Counted from the stretch's first letter, positions 10,801-23,200 are shown. The stretch is DNA of 64,000 nt from Ectocarpus siliculosus (GCA_000310025.1 FN649728.1:1536277-1600276), one strand, 5' to 3'. Translations and numbers: made by a program. Notes: generated by a model from the sequence alone, not told the origin.

Positions 10801-13800
10801 GCACAAAAAAAAAAGTTACAAAAGATGCAGCGTTTGTGGTCTTGAAGTGGGAAAAGACAAAAGGTCGTGGCACAGGAGGGGCGCCGCGACATACGACGTG
10901 AAGGAGAAACGCGAGCTGGCTCTTGGCTGACGTGATGCAAAAACCTGCGAAAAAACAATGGTATCACGCAAGAGTGTGTATATTTGAACATGACATGAAA
11001 AATAACCGAATACAAAAGCTCAAGAATTGCTCCACAAGACACACACCACGTTTGGGGCGGGGGAGGCAACACGCCTCGAAAATAGCTGCTAAGGCGGCTG
11101 TCTGACGATACTTGGATACGCACTGATAGGGATTATTTAGGCCTAACCGAACGTTGAACCTACAGGCTCGGCTCCGCTAAGGGATGAATCACACACCGTG
11201 GCCGACTCAACCCAAACGAAAGCTTACGCTCACCCTCACCCACGGCCAACGCACGGCCTGGTGGAACAGCGAGAATAACCCACCGTTCAGAACCAACGCC
11301 CGACCAATCAGAGGCGTAAAAGATTCCCTATCAATGTGTAACCACTGCTGTGTCTGACAGGCGAGGGCCCCAAGGACAGGCCCAAACGGGAGCCACGGAC
11401 ACCACCCGCAACAGGATAAGAAAAAGCTCCGGCCACCTGCCAGAAGAAGCGCCCTGATTCCACTGCGAAGCGTACGCCTGGCTGCTGGCCCTGGCGTTCT
11501 CGTATGCGCTCGACACCGCCTGCTCGTGGCGGGGCGAGACCCCCGCAAATGCGACCAGCACACACCACCGATCACAGCAGCGTAGCGAAGCAAGAAGGGA
11601 AGGGGGGGTAGAGCGGGGTCCATGAGCTACGTTTCACGGGGTGCAAGAGGAAACATCATTAACTAAAGGTGGGCATCATTGATTGATACTCCGTGCTCGT
11701 TTCGGTTCTTAGGATCCACCTCCAGCACAGCGCTTTTTCGGAACAGAGGCCTCTGCTTATTTTTCGGGAAACGGGCTACACAAGTCACGAGAAGAAACAA
11801 CGGACAAAAACGCCTTCTCTTTCGACCCTTGGGACAATTGGCTGCTGCCTCCCTTCCACCCCCCGCCTTCCCCCTGTGTGCTGGATTGCCGCATTCTTAC
11901 GCTGCGCTCAACAAGCGATTGAACCATCTCGACACCAACGCCTTGGCCCACGCACAACAAACGGACTCGACATGAATATGAACAACAAACATGCCGGGGG
12001 GGGGGGGGTTCCGCAACAGGCGCACCTCTGACCGGTACCCGCCGCCTCGGCCCCCTCCTCCACCGTACGGGGCGTTAGATCCTCGGTTGCTCATGTAAGA
12101 GCCACTGTGGAACCCCTGTAGAGCGATCAGCAGGAGGGTACAGCGGGACCGGCTTGCAGTTTGAGTTCAGCAGCGGAGAGTCACTTTGCGTGGAAAGGCG
12201 GATCGACTGGTACTGCTGTGAGAGCATTCGGTAGAGCCGGGGATAGAGGAACCAGTTCCACCAGAGAACAAGAAACCGCAGCAGATCTTGACCGTCAACA
12301 TCGTAGTGACAAAAACAGGGACACTTCTGGACGGACTTGTGACACAGGCCAACAATCGTCAGCACCCACAGTTCCGACAACACCAAACACAGCAGCAGCA
12401 GCAGCTGCTGCACGAATAACATGACGCCGCAGCAAGCCAAGCCTCAGAGAGGGCAACCAAATCTCCGGAAACGAAAAAAGAACGCACACACAAACACACA
12501 CATGCCGCCCCCTCACGGGGTCCCAGTTAATGGCAATTCGAAGTGTTTCGTGTTTTCAACCGCACTGAAACCGTCGTTTTTTCATTGGTCAGCCGGTTAG
12601 GCGGTCGATGCTAACAATAAAAACATTCACACAAACAAGCAACAACGCACATCGCCGCCGCCGCTATGCGCAAGGTAACGAGGGTCATCCTCTCCCCCGC
12701 CCGCCGCTCCTCTCCCAAGGCGGCGCTGAACGGCGTCTAGGCCGGTCCCCACGGAACCCTTGACGGTCTCGCTCGTGCGCTCCAGCCAAGTCTTGTCCTG
12801 AACGCGCGAGCGACGCACGCGGGGCAACAATCGACAAGGTTTGGGTTCGCTTCGGTGTTTGCGTGTTGGTGGATGAAGCAGCGCGATTGATTGGCTCATC
12901 GTGGGATGGGGATTTCCGCAAAGGGTTTTTGGAAAAAGGGGGCAGCACGACTCATTTTGTGTAGAAGGAAAAATCCATACCTCGCGCTCGCTGGCCACCA
13001 GTACCTATGGTCTTACCATATACGACACAAGAAAAAACACCCCCTGGACCGATTTCAAAGGTCGACTAGTCCACAACGAAAAGGATGCATAAACGAAACG
13101 ATACGGTATCGGAGAGCTCTCCACCAGACGGTTTCAACGCCGCCATTTTGGGCGCTGTGGCTCTTTCTGCCAGTGATAAAATCGAGCTTTGAAAATCGGC
13201 CCAGGGGATGTCCTATCTTGTGTTCTATATGGTACTCATGCCATCCCCGAACAGGAAAGCTCTGAGGTATCACGTGTGCAACCTAGCCTCCCGAAAGAAA
13301 AAGAGAACAAAATTTCTCAGCACAAACACGCCTCCACGGCAGTCACGCCCTAAAAGGGACCACCGGCCCACCTACAGGAAAAGGGTGCAGGGTGAGAGGC
13401 CAGGCCAGGGCAGCTCAAGGCACGACGCAAAGCGGACGACGCTTGCAAATATAGCAGGGCACAGGCAGCCACTGGCTTTTTCGATACCCTCTGGTTAAGG
13501 TATTTTAAGCTTCTGGTCGACTGGGACTTGTTGGAATGACGTGCACCGCTTGGTGCAGTGGTGCAGTAATTCTGCGCTACTGAGGAACATGATACCCGAC
13601 GGTTGAACGCGATTTGCTTTCTTAATCGTGGGGGGGGGGGGGGGGGGGGGGGGGGAGGGGCTAAGAAACCCTTTTTCCCCCCACCAACCCCAATGGGGTT
13701 GGGCCGAAAAAAAAAACCAAAAAACCCACATCCCCCCCCCAAAAGGGACCCAAACAAACCCCCCCCCCATTTCCCTTTCCAAACCCCAAAAACCCCGGGT

Positions 13801-16800
13801 AAGAAAAATGGGCCCCCCCCCCCCCCCCCCCCCTGGGGGGGGCGGAATTTGCCCTCCCCCGGAAGGTGGAACCCCCCCCCCCCCCCCCAAAANNNNNNNN
13901 NNNNNNNNNNNNNNNNNNNNNNNNNNNNNNNNNNNNNNNNNNNNNNNNNNNNNNNNNNNNNNNNNNNNNNNNNNNNNNNNNNNNNNNNNNNNCGGCCACG
14001 GGTTTTTTGAAACCCCTGGGGTAAGGGTTTTTAAAGTTTTGGGCGGCCGGGACTTTGTGGAAAAAACGGCCCCCCCTGGGGGCGGGGGGCAAAAATTTTG
14101 GGGTTCTGGGGAAACATAATCCCGGCGGGTGAACCGGATTTTTTTTTTTTATTCTTGGGGGGGGGGGGGGGGGTGCGGGGCGAGGGCATAGGAATCACTT
14201 GTACACTCGACGAGCCCGACTGGGTTTGGCCTGAACAAAAAACCAAACGACGCAACATCGTCCGCCGAGAGGGATCCAAACCAACCACCACCCCTATCTC
14301 CCTTCCGAACCCTCAAACACCACGGTCAGTAAGATTGCGCGCACACACACCCTCTCACCTTGGAGGGGTCGTAGTTGCCCATCCCCTGCATGCTGGACCC
14401 CCCGCCTCCTCCCCCATACCCCCCTCCTCCTCCTCCTGGGTATCCCCCTCCTCCTCCTCCTCCTCCTCCTCGGAAGCGCCCCCCCCCGGAAGACGCGAGA
14501 CCGCCGGCGCCCCCCCCTTGCCCCGCGCGCCCCCGCACAGCCCCGATCGCTTTCCCCATCGCGGCTCCGACCGCGGAGCCGACGGCGGACCCCACCGCGC
14601 CGATCGTCTCGACGGTGCTACCGCCGCCCCCGCCGTAGCCGCCGTCGTAAGCTCCGGTGAAGCTTGACCCGCCGCCGCCGCCGCCGCCTCCGTAGGAGGG
14701 GTACCGCCCTCCGCCTCCGTCGTTGTCGTAGCCGTTGCCGGGCCCACCGCCCGCCGCCCCCGACCCGAAGCCCTCGATGCGGTTACCGGAGGCGTATCTG
14801 TCGGGGGGGGGGGGGGGGTCGTGATGATGAGGGCAGTAGACTTCGTAAGGATTGGGTTGGTAGTGTGCGGGTTGGGGTGCGGGTTAGGGAAACCCCCCCG
14901 CTCTATATCATGGTAGATTAATATTGATATCTTGCTCGCGAAGGCCAGGGTCATGGGAAGAGGTGGGTCATTGATTGGGTATAACGTCGTCGTGGCTCCG
15001 ATGTATATATGAGGGTCGAAACCGGGTGTCGCGGACTCGACCCGCGGTAGCATAGTTGGGTACCGTACCCTCTTGTTCCAGTATGAGAGGGCTCCCGATA
15101 CGACGGGGGTTCCGATGCGAGAGGGTCTGGCCTTTCATATCACCCTCTTGTCTCGGAGCCACGAATGTAGAGCCAGAGAGGAGGGAGGGGGGGAACGGAT
15201 GTCGATACATAAAATAGTGTGGTGGGGCAATGCGCAGGGTTGTCACGCGCGTTGCAGCCTCTGCTTGGAGCAAAGAGGAGGGGCGCCTCCGTTGTTGCGG
15301 TACTGCTGTAATGTAATCACAACAGTTCGCATCCCAGAGACAGGCAGCCTATCCCGCGTGAAATCTCTGGATTCATTCGGTCTGTACCTGCACAATGTCT
15401 GGACTTTCCAGCCATCCTACAAGCTGTGCCAACTTGATCCAGGCCCTCCGGTGCAAAGTATCAATCGAAGTCTTGCCAAGCACGTAGGACTAGTGCCGGC
15501 AAGTCTAGCATTCACGTCGACTATGCGTCGTAACAACAAAGGAATGGAAAAATCGTGGTGAAAGGAGTGGTCTGGCTAGGTCGAAAGCCCTCATGAAATA
15601 CCATGGGCGAAACACTACCCCCCTCCCCCCCCCCCCGCCCGTGGTGTTGTTGTTGCTGTTGTTGTTTCTCACATTAGCTCTTTAGTCCACAAAAATGGGG
15701 AGCCGCGTGGTCGCAAAACCCGGCCACATACGACGCCGCCCGGGAAACAAAACAAAAAAAGAGTACAACCTACTCGGAAAAAGAAAACAAAAATGATAGA
15801 AAGAAAAGAGCAGCTACCGCACCGACCGGTCGAGAAAAGGAGCCCTAGGAAACCGATCAAAATAAAACAAAACAAAAATAAAGGCAAAAAATAAAAAGGG
15901 AAAAGGGAAAAAGGAGGACGCTTCCCACACCCGCCTAAAAAAATCAAATGGTAACTAACGTACCAGCATCAGGCACTACGCACCAGGGAATGGGAGTAAT
16001 GAAGGCAACAGAACAAAGAGGCGGCAGATGGGCAGACAGCCAGATGTATAAAAGCAAAAGCAACAGCAAAAGGGAGATCAAGGTACCCAACAAGGCAGAG
16101 TAGGCAGGGAGGGCATGAAAAAAGAAGCACAGCACAGAGGCCGAAGGCAATACAAAGGACATACAGGAGTACAGCACACAGCAGGGAGGGGTAACAGGGC
16201 GCAACAACATCAGCCGGGTACACAGTTCGCCACAGGTGTGTCCGTCGTCGATTTGTAAGCATGTCACGGTGGCCAAAAAAACACCATCAGATCTAGCGCT
16301 TCGGAATTTAGGTGGTAGCGCTCGATGTCACTGATTGACGTCCGACGCACGGCCTCGATTCAAGTCGAAGCCAGACCTTTGCCGACGTCACGCGTGCTAG
16401 ATACATACACCCCGGTGCCGTCACATCTGCGGAGCCTCAAGAGGTGCTAAGGTCATACCCGTTCAACACTGAGGCAACGTGATTCGCCAACCAGTAGCCC
16501 AGATAGCATTTCTATCTTGAGAAATTACTCGGTTGTTGCTGAGATGGTTGTAGCGAGCACGAAACGAAAGGGACAACGAATACCCACACACCAAGGGAGA
16601 CAAAGTTAGTTGGATAGTAATGATGATAAAGCATTCACCGGCACAAGGCGTTCACACTTCCAAGAGAGTCGGAGGAGACGGGTACAACAGTAGCACAGCA
16701 GGAAGTACCTCGTGGGAGCCGCAAGGGCTCCTGCAGGGGGATTTTCCGCGAAAATGGCCTCCAAGGTTTCCTTTGCCGCCTCGCGAACCCTGACAGAACG

Positions 16801-19594
16801 ACGAGGAGAAACACACACACACGAACGTACGAAAATTGGAATCAATGGGAACACAGTCTACCTCTGCGGTGCGACTCGATTTGAGGGTACGTGCAAACGC
16901 TGGCTGTATACTGTGCACCAACTGTCACCCGAAACCAGAAGCACATCACCGCCACAGCAACCACCGTTCCACCATCTCCGCTACCTCCCTCCCCCGCAAA
17001 AACAAAACAAAACATAACAGCGGCATTTTCATCCTTGGATGGCACGTCACAGTTCGAGAACTTCATTTATCAATGCCGTATTGTCATCTTTTCACCTTCG
17101 GTAGATCTCTTCCCCTCTCAGGGGATCCGGGGGTCCGTTGAAGGTGAGACAGTCCTTGATTAGCTGGGCTTCTCGCTGCATGGACATCTTGAACTCCGCC
17201 CTGCCTTTCATGCACACGTGCTTTTTTTCGTGCAACGCATACACACACGCACGAGAGGACACCGAGTGGTGGGAACGGCTGCTGTTCAGACGATGGCTCG
17301 AGGGATCCATGGGATGGTCAACAATCGTGCGGACTCGGGATACAGCCTGAGGAAAAAACAAACACTACCGTAGATGACAGAGGATACCCCCCCCCCCCCC
17401 TGGACCGATTTACAAAGCGCCATTTCTCCACAGCTGATACGAAGTCCTTTTCGCAAGCATCAACTGCCCAGCACGGGTTTCGGCTTCGAATTTCCTCTAA
17501 GAGCGAAAAACCTCGCAATGTATACAAGTGAACAGCGCCGACTCTTGGGGGTCCATCCATAGGGCGGAGTAGGGCAACAGATGGCAGCTGACAGCAGTCA
17601 AGGGCATATTTTCGGGAAATGTACTAGCTACAGTGTAGGAGTTTGTCTTTGACACGTCTGTCAAGGGGGTAAGACCCTAACAAGGGCGGGCGACATCTCT
17701 TGGCCAGATGTATGCATAGAACAACCAGTTTTTCTTGTACTCTTTGAGTAGAAGGTACTGAGCGGAGACCTGAACGTTTCTGTTTTTGTTCATATGTGCA
17801 CGTGAAAACAACAACACTAGGGGGGGGAATCGGCCCGGCACATATAGCGGGACCACGACTGCTAAACTTGTGAGCACATAAAACAAAAAACCAAGAGGGG
17901 GGAGAGAGAGACTGCCGAAATCTCGTCGCGTGATAAGCTGAAAAGAGCCAGGACTGCTGCAGGGGGAAACAAAATTGAGCGAAAACAAAAGCTCTCTTTG
18001 TGTATATATCTTTCCACCATACTGCTGTGTGGCGATGGATGCTTCTTCTGCCAGGGGGGAGAGGTGGACTAAAAGCGCCGCAGAGGTATTCTTACTGTCT
18101 CCCACGCCACGACGGCGGGGAACCCGAGGGAAGCCGACAAGTTACCCCAGGCGTCCCCTAGCAGAACAAGGGACAACACAAATTCTACCAATAAACACGC
18201 AAACGAACAGGAGCGTCATGGCCAATAATTACGTGGCAGTAGCAAACAAGGGGAGTGCAGACCGGTGTTCGTGAGCCTGACTGGAGGTGCGGGGAGCGAT
18301 GCTGCTCTACCCGGGAGGCAAGCAACGCCTGCGGTTCCTGCTTCACTTTTTCCACACGACACACAACCTCCGTTCCTGCCTCCGTCCAGCAAGCGATGAC
18401 GCGCGAGTCAAGGTGATATACTGTATCCCCCCCAGGCGCGGCCACGGAGTTTTTTTTTAACCAACGTGTTGTGTGTGTAGCAACACCAGCATAGTGCCGG
18501 GCAAGAATTGTCCCCGTCTGGCGGGTTTACTGTATGTACAAACTTCTTTCTTCATGTAGTTTCAAGTGTCTTACCGACAAGGGTACCTTTGGACCGTGTG
18601 ACTACTGCAAAGAAAATACCACACTCCCGCCGAAGCCCACACCATGTCCCCCCACGAGCAGCAAAAACAGCCGCTGTACGCAGACTGAAGACCGTTCCAT
18701 ATAGAATAGCGCACTGAAAACCGTTCCAATAGAATAGCGCCCCATGGTGAAGCTCGGGCAGCCGCGCATCGGTGCAGCGGTTGCCTCTCAGAACATGATG
18801 GTGCGCAGAAAAAAGAGGTTTGTATTCTTCCAAGGAAGCAAACCAAGTCGCCAGACTACAGAGTCTTTCGCCTACGCCAAGCAGGGGAATTGGCGGGTGT
18901 CTTGTCTAACGCGCAAGGCGCACGCAAGACACTCTGCTGCCGGTAGAGTGGTTAACCCAAGTGCGGGTATCGTGTAACTTTCAAGCATTTTCGGCGGGCG
19001 ATCGACGACTCTTTCGGCGTCCGTGCCTACTCCCCGACAGCAGTCTTTCATGCATGGTTCCAAGCAACATGCACACAATCGTAGACAGCAGCCAGGCGGC
19101 TTTCGTATGGGGACGGCTCGTTTGTTCCGCCTAGGAAATGTTTCCAGCATGGAGAGCAGAACAGATCACAGCAGGCAGAGCAACAGCAGCAGCAGCAGGA
19201 GCCGCCGGCCCTACCATATATTAGTGATCCCACTGCTGCTGCTGTTCCATGTCCGATCACAACGTCGTCGGTATTGCTCCGCAGCATCCCAACCGAGAAG
19301 AGACTGTTCCTCTCCATGCAAACACTAGCCGCGACAGTGCCTGCACCACACACAGTTAATGCTTGGTTGCACATCGCCTACTCTCTATACACACGCCCGT
19401 CGCACCTTTATTATCCGCAGGCATTTGAACTTTATGTTGTGGTTGGGCTTCTTGATCCGCTCCAGGAGGTAGACCGTGAGTTGCCGGCAGCCTTCGAAGT
19501 TCGCGTGCGTCATCTGCGCGATTTCTCCATACAAGTACCCCGGGACCGGGGAGTCATCGCTCGAAGTGGCTCTCGCAACCACTGGTCGGTCCAT
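4825..19594 (-). CDS. TEPSIN: Tepsin (AP-4 complex accessory protein; ENTH and VHS-like domains)
   Basis: Twelve exons, in minus-strand order: 19594-19406, 17220-17096, 16789-16709, 14797-14359, 12115-12026, 11519-11437, 10757-10478, 9748-9623, 8903-8808, 7062-6372, 6059-5671, 5292-4825. All boundaries have GT donors and AG acceptors and keep one frame, giving 3057 nt (1018 residues plus TAG). Exons 1-3 encode the ENTH domain (residues ~8-130), with PGYLYGEIAQMTH, FNGPPDPLRG and VREAAKETLEAIF. Exons 4-7 are a Gly/Tyr-rich linker. Exons 7-10 encode the VHS-like domain (YEGKLVEEICAAAGTKSTPG; PELDAFLSKA; DWRSRSKGLAVVE; PAVRDRAVRVSKLLGL). The tail carries adaptor-like motifs (DLLGGF, DELLGMG, LFGDLSV, DLLSGFG, DDWLGL) and, near the C-terminus, DSFSFVRDAM. 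Tepsin binds the AP-4 ear domains on trans-Golgi vesicles. The ATG at 19594 follows an in-frame stop. The intron-1 acceptor is unusually A-rich; the exon 5-6 join is the least certain. Confidence 0.87.
6161..6300 (-). repeat. Duplicated copy of the exon 11 start inside tepsin intron 10
   Basis: The intron sequence around 6165-6210 repeats the first coding bases of exon 11 and its upstream flank (CCGGACA..AGGTCCGCGCCCGCCG), and the block GGTGGGGAAGCGTA..C is repeated further on. In the real exon the minus strand reads GTGCAG before CGGCGGGCGCGG. In the copy it reads ATGCAA before the same bases, so the acceptor AG is lost. The copy looks like a dead duplicate exon edge. Confidence 0.65.
7099..7200. 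repeat. 71-bp-period tandem duplication
   Basis: GATGAGGGATTACTGAGGA followed by an A/G-rich tail occurs at 7099 and again at 7170. It lies in tepsin intron 8, ending about 30 bp before the long inverted-repeat element. Confidence 0.6.
7231..8718. mobile_element. Long-terminal-inverted-repeat (foldback-type) DNA element in tepsin intron 8
   Basis: The left arm 7231-~7778 and right arm ~8161-8718 are near-identical inverted copies, starting TGGGAAAACGACACAACAGG and ending in its complement. The main difference is a ~9-bp indel (extra AATATT block at ~8250). A ~380-bp CA-rich loop separates the arms. Each arm carries the 12-bp palindrome AGGGTATACCCT twice (7252-7263, 7367-7378, 8571-8582, 8686-8697), which may be transposase sites. 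Mirrored open frames in the arms are a result of the symmetry. No transposase is visible, so the element is non-autonomous. No clear target-site duplication. The right end lies 89 bp downstream of exon 9 in gene order. Confidence 0.82.
9473..9595 (-). repeat. Two further copies of the GTGTACTC motif in tepsin intron 7
   Basis: Read on the minus strand, the intron just after the exon 8 donor contains a G-run, GTGTACTCATGTAAACGCATG, and then GTGTACTCGTAGCCGTGCAA followed by TGCCGTAGTCG. The second closely matches 841-880 in sense orientation. Confidence 0.5.
10758..11436. other. Tepsin intron 6
   Basis: Intron between exons 6 and 7. On the minus strand it ends in a long pyrimidine-rich tract before TCGTAACAG. 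I see no embedded gene or repeat beyond short purine tracts. Confidence 0.5.
13021..13228 (+). mobile_element. MITE-like element family A, copy 2
   Basis: Begins TACGACACAAGAAAAAACAC, continues CCCCTGGACCGATTTCAAAG, and ends with the inverted match AATCGAGCTTTGAAAATCGG...TATCTTGTGTTC. The interior matches 2134-2336 in reverse orientation. It sits in tepsin intron 4. A short fragment, CTGGACCGATTTACAAAGC near 17400, may be a remnant of a third copy. Confidence 0.65.
13490..14340. other. Assembly artefact: overlapping contig ends on both sides of an N gap
   Basis: Positions 13490-13892 and 13993-~14400 are versions of the same sequence. The clean left flank GGTATTTTAAGC...GTCGACTGGGACTTGTTGG reappears degraded at ~14022 as GGTTTTTAAAG...GCCGGGACTTTGTGG. 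The clean right flank GGTTTGGCCTGAACAAAAAA (~14226) appears degraded at ~13698 as GGTTGGGCCGAAAAAAAAAA. Both copies contain the same poly-G run, which probably blocked the reads. The degraded halves have stretched homopolymers, typical of failing read ends. The 100 Ns at 13893-13992 are a placeholder. Confidence 0.85.
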
Positions 19595-20239
19595 TGTATC
19601 CTCGCTGTTCTCTGCCCTCGGCAATGTTGCAGCCAGAACAAGTCAGGCGCTCCGCTCCCGCCGCACGCAGTGCCAGGGGGTTCGCAGACAGGCCCGGGAA
19701 GTTTACTCACCCCCTCTTCAATGATTCACGAAGTCCCGTCGAGAAAATCTTTGGATCCTGTGCGAGGTCGCAAGCGGGAAGTGATTGTGGCGGCTTCTAA
19801 TCTAGAAACAGCCGCTGGGGAAGACCACTCTCTGAGAACCTTACTGGTGTTCACGTGGACAGCTGGTCGAGGTGGTGTTTATTCCTTGCGCTTGAAGCCA
19901 CAGGTGTTTTGTGGTCAGGGTGTCATCTCCCTCTGCTGTGGAAAATCTTCTCGAAAACAACGGGCAAAGCTCTCGGTCGGCATTGGAGTGTGCGAGTCCG
20001 CACCTTTCGATCTGATAGCTCCGCAAGGTGCGACGAGCTTTCTGCAAAAGACAACTTTCTGCAACAGACAACGTCCGGGGCGTAGAATAAGGCAATGGTT
20101 CGGGGAGATAGATGCTAGCGTGACTCAACGGTGATGCTGACCAGGCGGGAAGGAGAGGAGACTCGACAGGGCAAAACCATCCGCGCAAGCGAGGAAACTT
20201 TGCCGACAAGCGAGCTCCGACGAAGCCAGAAGAACTAAC
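19595..20239. promoter_or_regulatory. Divergent intergenic region (putative bidirectional promoter)
   Basis: 645 bp between the tepsin start codon (minus strand) and the start codon of the Lys/Ser-rich EF-hand gene (plus strand). It should hold both promoters and 5' UTRs. I see no convincing TATA box or named factor site. The call rests only on the head-to-head gene layout. Confidence 0.4.
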
Positions 20240-23200
20240 ATGTCCACAAAGGAGAAGAAAAAGAGCAGCAGCAGCAGCAGCAGCAGCAGTAAGGCGAAGT
20301 CCTCTTCGTCGTCAGCGAAGAAAGATTCGAGCAAGGAGAGAAAGAAGAAGAGCAGCAGCAAGCGTAGCAGCAAGAGCAAGAGCCCCAGCAAGTCCAGAAA
20401 GAGGGCTGCCGACAGGGAAGAACAACGCGATGCGACCGACGCAGCAGCAGCGGGAGCTACAGCAGTGCCCCCCCCGGTACTTCCACCGCACCCATCGTTA
20501 GCACATCAACAAGACCCAAAACCCAGCTCAGATTTCGAAGCCGGTCTTCTGTTTCAAAGGTGAGTGACTCATGAACCGACTAAATACATTAGTCTACAGC
20601 ACTGCAACCCTTCACCTAACGGTTTCCGGTTGGGCCCAGCCACATTTCGCCTCCGTGTACCGGGCGCATTGCGAGTGCGTGCACCATAGGGTGGTCGGTC
20701 GAGTGGGTTCGAAGCCGTTAGAAGAGGGCTAGTCTGCGGACTGCTGATTTCTCCTACAACCAATAGGAAGCTCCGGACAACTGTTGTCGCGATGCATATC
20801 TACTGCTATCGCTATCGCGAAAGTAGCTGCACAGGAGCTGCGGACCCCAGTCGCGGCCATGGAAAACTGTTTGCAGCATGTACTCGAGACATTTTCGCTA
20901 TCATAGTGAAGGGCGACGTAGGTAGCCTCAAACGTGTCTACCGTACGTGTCAAACTCCCTCGTAAAAAAACATGCGTCGCACAAAAGAATTCCCGACGCA
21001 AAGAGTTCTTGCGAGTTTCGCTTTCGTCCCCAATGCCCCAACACGACACCGCCTGTCGAATGCTGTCCTCACTAACAAGATTCGCCCGAAATGGGGGAGT
21101 CGACGCCAAAGACTTCCAGCGGGTGTGGCGAGAAAGAGAACAGCTGTTTTCCGCACCCGACCCCGCACCCGGAGGGCAAGTCGGGAGAAGAGAAGAGGCC
21201 AGCAGACCGGGTGGGGAAGCCCGGCAGGAGGGACGAAGGGAAGGAGGGGGTGGCGGGATGGGCTCCGAGAAGATTTTTGAGGTGAGCGTCGTCAAGACTT
21301 ACGTAGATGCCAGAACCCCATGCGTCGGTGTTGCTGGTGGTGTCTGCCCTGGTTTGTGTCTGTTTGTCGTGGAGTTTCACTGTAGTGTAGTTACCCTAGC
21401 CTGCACCCGAGAGCCGAGGAACCTAGTCGCATGGTGGCTCCCTCTCCTCCTCGCCGTCTTCAAGGAATAGGTTCATCCCAAAATCAAGTACGGAGAGTGC
21501 CAGCGGTGGTGTGTTGTGAATGTGCACACTTTGCTTCATGTGAGTTGTGCCACCAAGTTTCTGAGCTACCTATCGAAACAGTATTTTGAAACCCATTATT
21601 TTGACTTGGTAACGAAACTGTGGCGGGGATTTGTTTTTCCGGGCCTGCAGTACAACACGATCCTCCTGACCCCTTTCCTACTACTGTACAACTACAGTTT
21701 GGGCAACTGTTTCAGAAGTTCGACACCGACGGAGATGGCAGGCTCGGTCGGGCCGACTTTGAGCGCATGGTAGGAGGAATGCTAGAGCAGTTCGGGGAGA
21801 GGGGAGAAGACGGTACCAGGCGCGGCAGCCGCGGGGGAGAACGGGGCAACGGCAACGCTCCATCAGCAGCACCACAACCACTGCCGCCGCCACCGGCGGT
21901 GCCTCCGTCGCCGGTCGGTCCTTCGATCACACACTACGATGAGACTACGGGAGTTCCTTTGGCCCGCGAGGCGGTAGCCTCTCAGCAGGCTCTGGGGCAC
22001 ACCGTGGTTCCCCTTCGCGAGGCGTACAGCCGGCGGCTGTCCCGGCTTCAGGTACGGCGAACAACGCATTGGCGCCGTTCGTAGAGGTCTCGCTCACTTC
22101 CCGCCTGATCGTCCCCCCTTGTCCGCTACGGTCATTAATTTTGATGACACTAAAGATCTGAACCAGTTGCTCTCGGTCGATTCAGCCACGTCCAATGGGT
22201 AGCATACGCTACATGTACCGGCAATCGGCAAGATCGAAACACCATGATGTCATGATCGTTTGCTACCGTTGTGAGACCATTGCCCCCCGTCATCGACCAT
22301 GATGGTGTCTAGTTCGCCTGAGTGGGTGCGGCGAGGAGGAGCGTGACTGCCTGCCTTCTGCTGGCACGCGCGGCACGCGGTAGGGTGGTTTGTGTTCGGG
22401 ACGTATTTTTCGACCTAGTACAGTGGGCTGCCTAAGGTCAACGTCGAAAGTCTCGCTCTTGGTACGAAGACAATAGACAACACCTTCGTCCAACCTTCGC
22501 GCAAAAGGCAGCGATATGCCTCACGCGGCGTGGAGGTTGTCAACCAAGTAGTATATTCGAAATCGCATACTGCCCGATCAATCAGTATATTCGAAATCGC
22601 ATACTGCCCGATCAATCAGGAGAGGTCAGTGGCTCCGATGTGAAGCTTCGCTCGAAGATACATCCGACCCCCGGCTCATGGTTCTAGCGGGCACCACTGT
22701 GTGTGGTGCTTCCATGTGTACTCCCGTACCGGACCTTGAAACCACACCGTGTGCAGAAAAAATCGACTCGGTTGTGCTGCGGCAGTGCTTGCAGGGCCCG
22801 TGTACCAAGCCGATGGGGACACGGATGCTATCCCACGCGATGCTCTACTTCCTGTAGATAGAGCTGCAACTTCAGTACTCGTTCCCACGTTCACATCCCT
22901 CCCTCGCTTGCCCACCCGCCGCTGCCGCTGCGACCGCTGAACAAAACATTTCCTTCTAGAGTTTAGCGTCTAGTCGGCTGATGCCGGTTCGGGAGAGATT
23001 GTTGCAGCTCCGGAGGCGGCTTCACGGCCGTGGCGAAGAGCTCACGGCAGCGAGAGCGGCGATAGAGCGGGAGACGCTTGCCGACGCTGAGGCCATTGTT
23101 GAGAGGCTTCGGTCGGCCGAGACTCTCAAGCAGGTGAGGGGGTGGCATGAGGTGCTGGCGCGGTAGAACGAATTCGTGATTTTTTCCGTGAGTGATGGTG

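Larger units (their letters stand above)
12116..14358. other. Tepsin intron 4, holding a repeat copy and the assembly gap
   Basis: The intron contains element family A copy 2 (13021-13228) and the low-quality region around the N gap (13490-14340). Its true length is therefore unknown and is overstated here, because the two sides of the gap represent the same sequence. Confidence 0.6.

Noticed and set aside
13603-14119. Gly/Pro-rich open frames across the N gap
   Set aside because: They arise from poly-G/poly-C stretches and Ns in the degraded contig ends.
14098-15053. 189- and 232-codon frames overlapping tepsin exon 4
   Set aside because: Other-frame readings of the Gly-rich exon; the phase-matched frame continues the tepsin protein on both sides.
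15073-15561. 162-codon plus-strand open frame in tepsin intron 3
   Set aside because: No recognisable domain, no splice partners, and located inside an intron of a well-supported gene.
22550-22617. CRISPR-like direct repeat
   Set aside because: Just two abutting copies without spacers, in a eukaryotic intron.
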